Shown: piece by piece, positions 1 to 7,500 of the stretch
How positions within the stretch are numbered: position 1 is the stretch's first letter
Layout: each line of letters opens with the position of its first letter
Source: Leptospira borgpetersenii serovar Javanica
GTDB lineage: Bacteria; Spirochaetota; Leptospiria; Leptospirales; Leptospiraceae
Length of the DNA: 7,500 nucleotides
Reading direction: 5' to 3'
Assembly: GCF_003046425.1 (NCBI RefSeq)
Contig: NZ_QAJG01000017.1
Coordinates: 35,001 to 42,500 of the forward strand
Translations under genes and position numbers: made by a program
Notes under the pieces: model-generated
Database searches by the model: none
What the model was told of the DNA's origin: nothing
What the model saw: the letters and a program-made list of their open reading frames with translations, nothing else

Positions 1-2505
<2,505 letters not shown>

Positions 2506-2567
2506 AAAGAAGTAAAACTTCGACTGAACACTTATCGAACGTGATCGAGCTAAAGGGAAAAGAAACC

Positions 2568-2626
2568 ATCTCAAAAATACTCTATCTTCGCTTAAAGTGC
2601 GTCCCATTCTAAGATATTTTTGAGAT
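2568..2626. repeat. 12-bp perfect inverted repeat, possible terminator or small-repeat remnant
   Basis: ATCTCAAAAATA (2568-2579) is exactly the reverse complement of TATTTTTGAGAT (2615-2626), with 35 bases between. A second inner pairing, TATCTT (2583-2588) with AAGATA (2611-2616), can extend a 10-bp version of the stem across a 5-base bulge. It lies 63 bases after the efflux pump stop codon. No strong T-run follows on the plus strand; on the minus strand the arm is followed by GGTTTCTTTTCCC, so it would suit minus-strand termination better. The same shape could be the two ends of a very small non-autonomous element, but I see no target-site duplication. Confidence 0.5.
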
Positions 2627-2763
2627 AGCTTTAACTTTCCCGAATTCAAGATTTATAGAAGAAAAGATCCTCGAAAAACCGTTGGAAGCGAATCGACTTC
2701 TTTTTCGAAAATGTGCGAGCTTCCTCGCAATTAGAGAGGAATTTCCAAAAAGAAACTTAATTG

Positions 2764-2789
2764 TGTTTATTATTAATTCCTAATAAACA
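2764..2789. repeat. 9-bp perfect AT-rich dyad
   Basis: TGTTTATTA (2764-2772) and TAATAAACA (2781-2789) are perfect inverted copies with an 8-base centre. The stem is weak because it is almost all A and T, so it is a poor terminator. The shape would also suit a helix-turn-helix protein site, but a position between two gene ends gives no promoter to control. Its function is unknown. Confidence 0.35.
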
Positions 2790-2884
2790 GGATTCTTACC
2801 AAGAACTTATCCCAAATCCCGTCGAACGCCAATAGAAGCGAAACGCTGAGTTTCACAAAAACATAGGAACTCCGCAACGGAAAT

Positions 2885-2929
2885 GCAGAGATTGGATCAT
2901 TCCTGAAATTTTTTAGGACCAATCCCTGC
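2885..2929 (-). terminator. Hairpin 13 bases after the porin stop codon, candidate terminator
   Basis: In the minus-strand transcript GCAGGGATTGG can pair with CCAATCTCTGC over 11 positions, one of them a G.U wobble. An inner TCCT/AGGA stem sits above a 10-base A/T-rich loop, with a 5-base bulge on one side. On the plus strand the wobble becomes an A.C mismatch, so the structure favours the porin mRNA. The following bases (ATTTCC) are only slightly T-rich, so it may stabilise the 3' end as much as terminate. Confidence 0.5.
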
Positions 2930-2942
2930 CTAACGATTTGGA

Positions 2943-4607
<1,665 letters not shown>

Positions 4608-4686
4608 TTCAAGACGTCGGTTAACAACCTTTCCCCTTCTCTGCTTGAGCTTTTTGTAATTCCACTGAAATCTATATTTCATTCTC

Positions 4687-4715
4687 ATTACAATCGGATG
4701 AGAAAATTGTTTCAA
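4687..4715 (-). promoter_or_regulatory. Sigma-70-type promoter of the porin gene
   Basis: Read on the minus strand, TTGAAA (4715-4710) and TGTAAT (4692-4687) are separated by exactly 17 bases. Each box differs from consensus (TTGACA, TATAAT) at one base. Transcription would begin near 4680 and leave a leader of about 73 bases before the ATG at 4607. This also argues against the upstream in-frame TTG and ATG codons as starts. Confidence 0.65.
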
Positions 4716-5094
4716 TTCAATTACAATCCGCGACCTTCATAACGTAAGTAAGAACTAACTAAATGCAAATATCGGAATATTTTTCGAACGCGCAAAACGA
4801 TCCCAATGTCTCTAACAGTTCGGTCGAATCGCGAAGCGAAGATATAAACTGAACAGACGCGAAAAGAAATCTTTTAAAATCCAAGGAAGAATAAAATTCA
4901 AAAAATTATTTCCAAACCGGATCAATTCGGGCAAAAATAAGTTGATTTGGGAAGTTATCTTTCTAGAAACCGTCTTAAAAACCGTTCTTTGAGTCTCGAA
5001 GTTTTTTTATATCGTTGAAATCTGTTTTCGGGATGATTTCTAGAATTCTTTTTCGTTCAAGCCTGAGCGAGAACAGGGTCGACGTCTAAAAAGT
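4716..5094. other. Divergent regulatory gap between porin and ferredoxin-MBL genes
   Basis: I see no credible gene in these 379 bases. They hold the upstream region of the porin promoter and presumably the promoter of the ferredoxin-MBL gene. For the latter the best -10 is TAGAAT at 5041-5046, but the TTGAAA at 5015-5020 is 20 bases away, which is too far for a standard pair. A short dyad AAATAT-CGGA-ATATTT at 4767-4782 lies about 50 bases upstream of the porin -35 box and could bind a regulator. A small stem TCGC-GAA-GCGA occurs near 4829-4839. Confidence 0.5.
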
Positions 5095-5961
<867 letters not shown>

Positions 5962-5967
5962 GCGACT

Positions 5968-6392
<425 letters not shown>

Positions 6393-6747
6393 TTAAAGCC
6401 TATCCTAAAACCTTAATATAAACCGACAAACCCCAACAAGTTTATAACAAACCTGGGAGTTCCCACATCCTAAGGTCCTAGAGCAGACTCTGAATGAATC
6501 TTTTTCTACAGCTCGTTCAAAATAAGCCGAAAAAGATAAAAAGCCTTAATTCCAAAAAGAAAAAAAGCCTTCTGAAGCCAAGTGATTAATTTGTTCTACA
6601 TCGGTTTGCGGGCTAAAAACATTCATCACAGAAAATAATGATAAAAATTCGATTCTAGAGAAATTATCGTATTGTTCTTTCCGATCTTCTTGTCGCCTTT
6701 TGTTGAAATCTACAATCCGTTATCAAAACGAATGTAAACTAGCTCAC

Positions 6748-6791
6748 TTCTCAAAAAGAAAAATTTTCTCATTCGAACGAAAATTCTCATT
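6748..6791. repeat. Three TTCTCA copies at exact 18-bp spacing
   Basis: TTCTCA occurs at 6748-6753, 6766-6771 and 6784-6789. The second and third copies extend to TTCTCATT, and A-rich bases precede them (AAATTTTCTCATT and AAAATTCTCATT). They lie 126-170 bases upstream of the PAS-GGDEF start. Evenly spaced copies resemble a multi-site binding region for a regulator, but 18 bp is not a whole number of helical turns and the AT-rich setting makes chance likely. Confidence 0.4.
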
Positions 6792-6903
6792 GGGTTCTAC
6801 AAAATAATTTTATAAAGGGAAAAAATAAAAACATTTTCCATATAAAATTATAATAAAAAATATTTTGAATTATATTACGAATTTCATTATTGCTATCTGA
6901 CGC

Positions 6904-6909
6904 TATAAT
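6904..6909 (+). promoter_or_regulatory. Perfect -10 box TATAAT just before the PAS-GGDEF start
   Basis: TATAAT ends 7 bases before the ATG at 6917. If it is a real -10 element, transcription would begin at about 6916-6917 and the mRNA would be leaderless. The -35 position at the standard 17-base distance reads ATTTCA, which is poor, so the box might also be a chance match in AT-rich DNA. Confidence 0.35.
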
Positions 6910-6916
6910 TTCATAC

Positions 6917-7500
<584 letters not shown>

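Larger units (their letters stand above)
2506..2942. other. Non-coding gap between convergent genes
   Basis: About 437 bases separate the ends of the efflux pump gene and the porin gene, and I see no convincing gene here. The stretch is rich in inverted repeats, listed separately at 2568-2626, 2764-2789 and 2885-2929. There is also a small GC-rich hairpin at 2714-2729 (TGCGAG, loop CTTC, CTCGCA) with no T-run after it on the plus strand, and a 5-bp stem at 2840-2854 (GAAAC/GTTTC). Such a density of dyads is expected where two transcripts converge, but they could also be remnants of dispersed repeats. Confidence 0.7.

Noticed and set aside
4608..4715. N-terminal extension of the porin from TTG 4715 or ATG 4688/4682
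   Set aside because: It would put a long basic stretch before a good signal peptide, has no ribosome site, and overlaps a near-consensus promoter.
4763..4852. 29-codon plus-strand frame starting MQISEYF and ending at TGA 4852
   Set aside because: It lacks a Shine-Dalgarno sequence and a recognisable product, and a frame this short is expected by chance.
6541..6600. Repeated AAAAGCCTT (about 6538-6546 and 6563-6571) with CTTCTGAAG as a hairpin or terminator
   Set aside because: The self-complementary part has only a one-base centre and cannot form a stable stem, and the A-rich repeat is likely low-complexity.

Overview
The base composition (AT-rich but not extreme), the codon use and the mix of genes suggest a spirochaete of the genus Leptospira. 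This rests on gene types and sequence style, not on a marker gene. The window looks like ordinary chromosome: five protein genes separated by long non-coding gaps, with no transposase, phage gene, CRISPR array, tRNA or rRNA that I can see.

Layout. (1) 1-2505, plus strand: the C-terminal four-fifths of an inner-membrane RND efflux permease whose N-terminus lies upstream of the window. (2) 2506-2942: a gap between two convergent genes, holding several inverted repeats. The one nearest the porin (2885-2929) pairs best in the minus-strand transcript and is a candidate porin terminator. (3) 2943-4607, minus strand: an outer-membrane porin of the phosphate-selective OprO/OprP type. A near-consensus sigma-70 promoter (4687-4715) lies upstream and helps to choose the ATG at 4607 as the start. 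(4) 4716-5094: a divergent regulatory gap. (5) 5095-5961, plus strand: a fusion of a small single-cluster ferredoxin domain with a metallo-beta-lactamase-fold hydrolase that has an altered metal-binding motif. (6) 5968-6375, minus strand, tail to tail with the previous gene and 6 bp away: a short hemerythrin-like four-helix protein that seems to have lost several metal ligands and probably starts at TTG. (7) 6376-6916: a long AT-rich gap with a three-copy TTCTCA repeat at 18-bp spacing and a TATAAT box directly before the next start. (8) 6917 to the window end, plus strand: the N-terminus of a PAS-GGDEF-type signalling protein, cut by the window edge, whose visible GGDEF part looks degenerate.

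The genes do not form one operon, because strands alternate and the gaps are long. The RND permease probably belongs to an efflux operon that began upstream. The porin may serve uptake of small anions. The ferredoxin-MBL protein and the hemerythrin-like protein are both suggestive of redox or metal chemistry, but only their adjacency links them. The last gene suggests cyclic-di-GMP-related signalling. I do not see a clearly new multi-gene system. The most unusual items are the ferredoxin-MBL fusion with its THRDDIADH motif, the ligand-poor hemerythrin-like protein beside it, and the possible leaderless start of the PAS-GGDEF gene.
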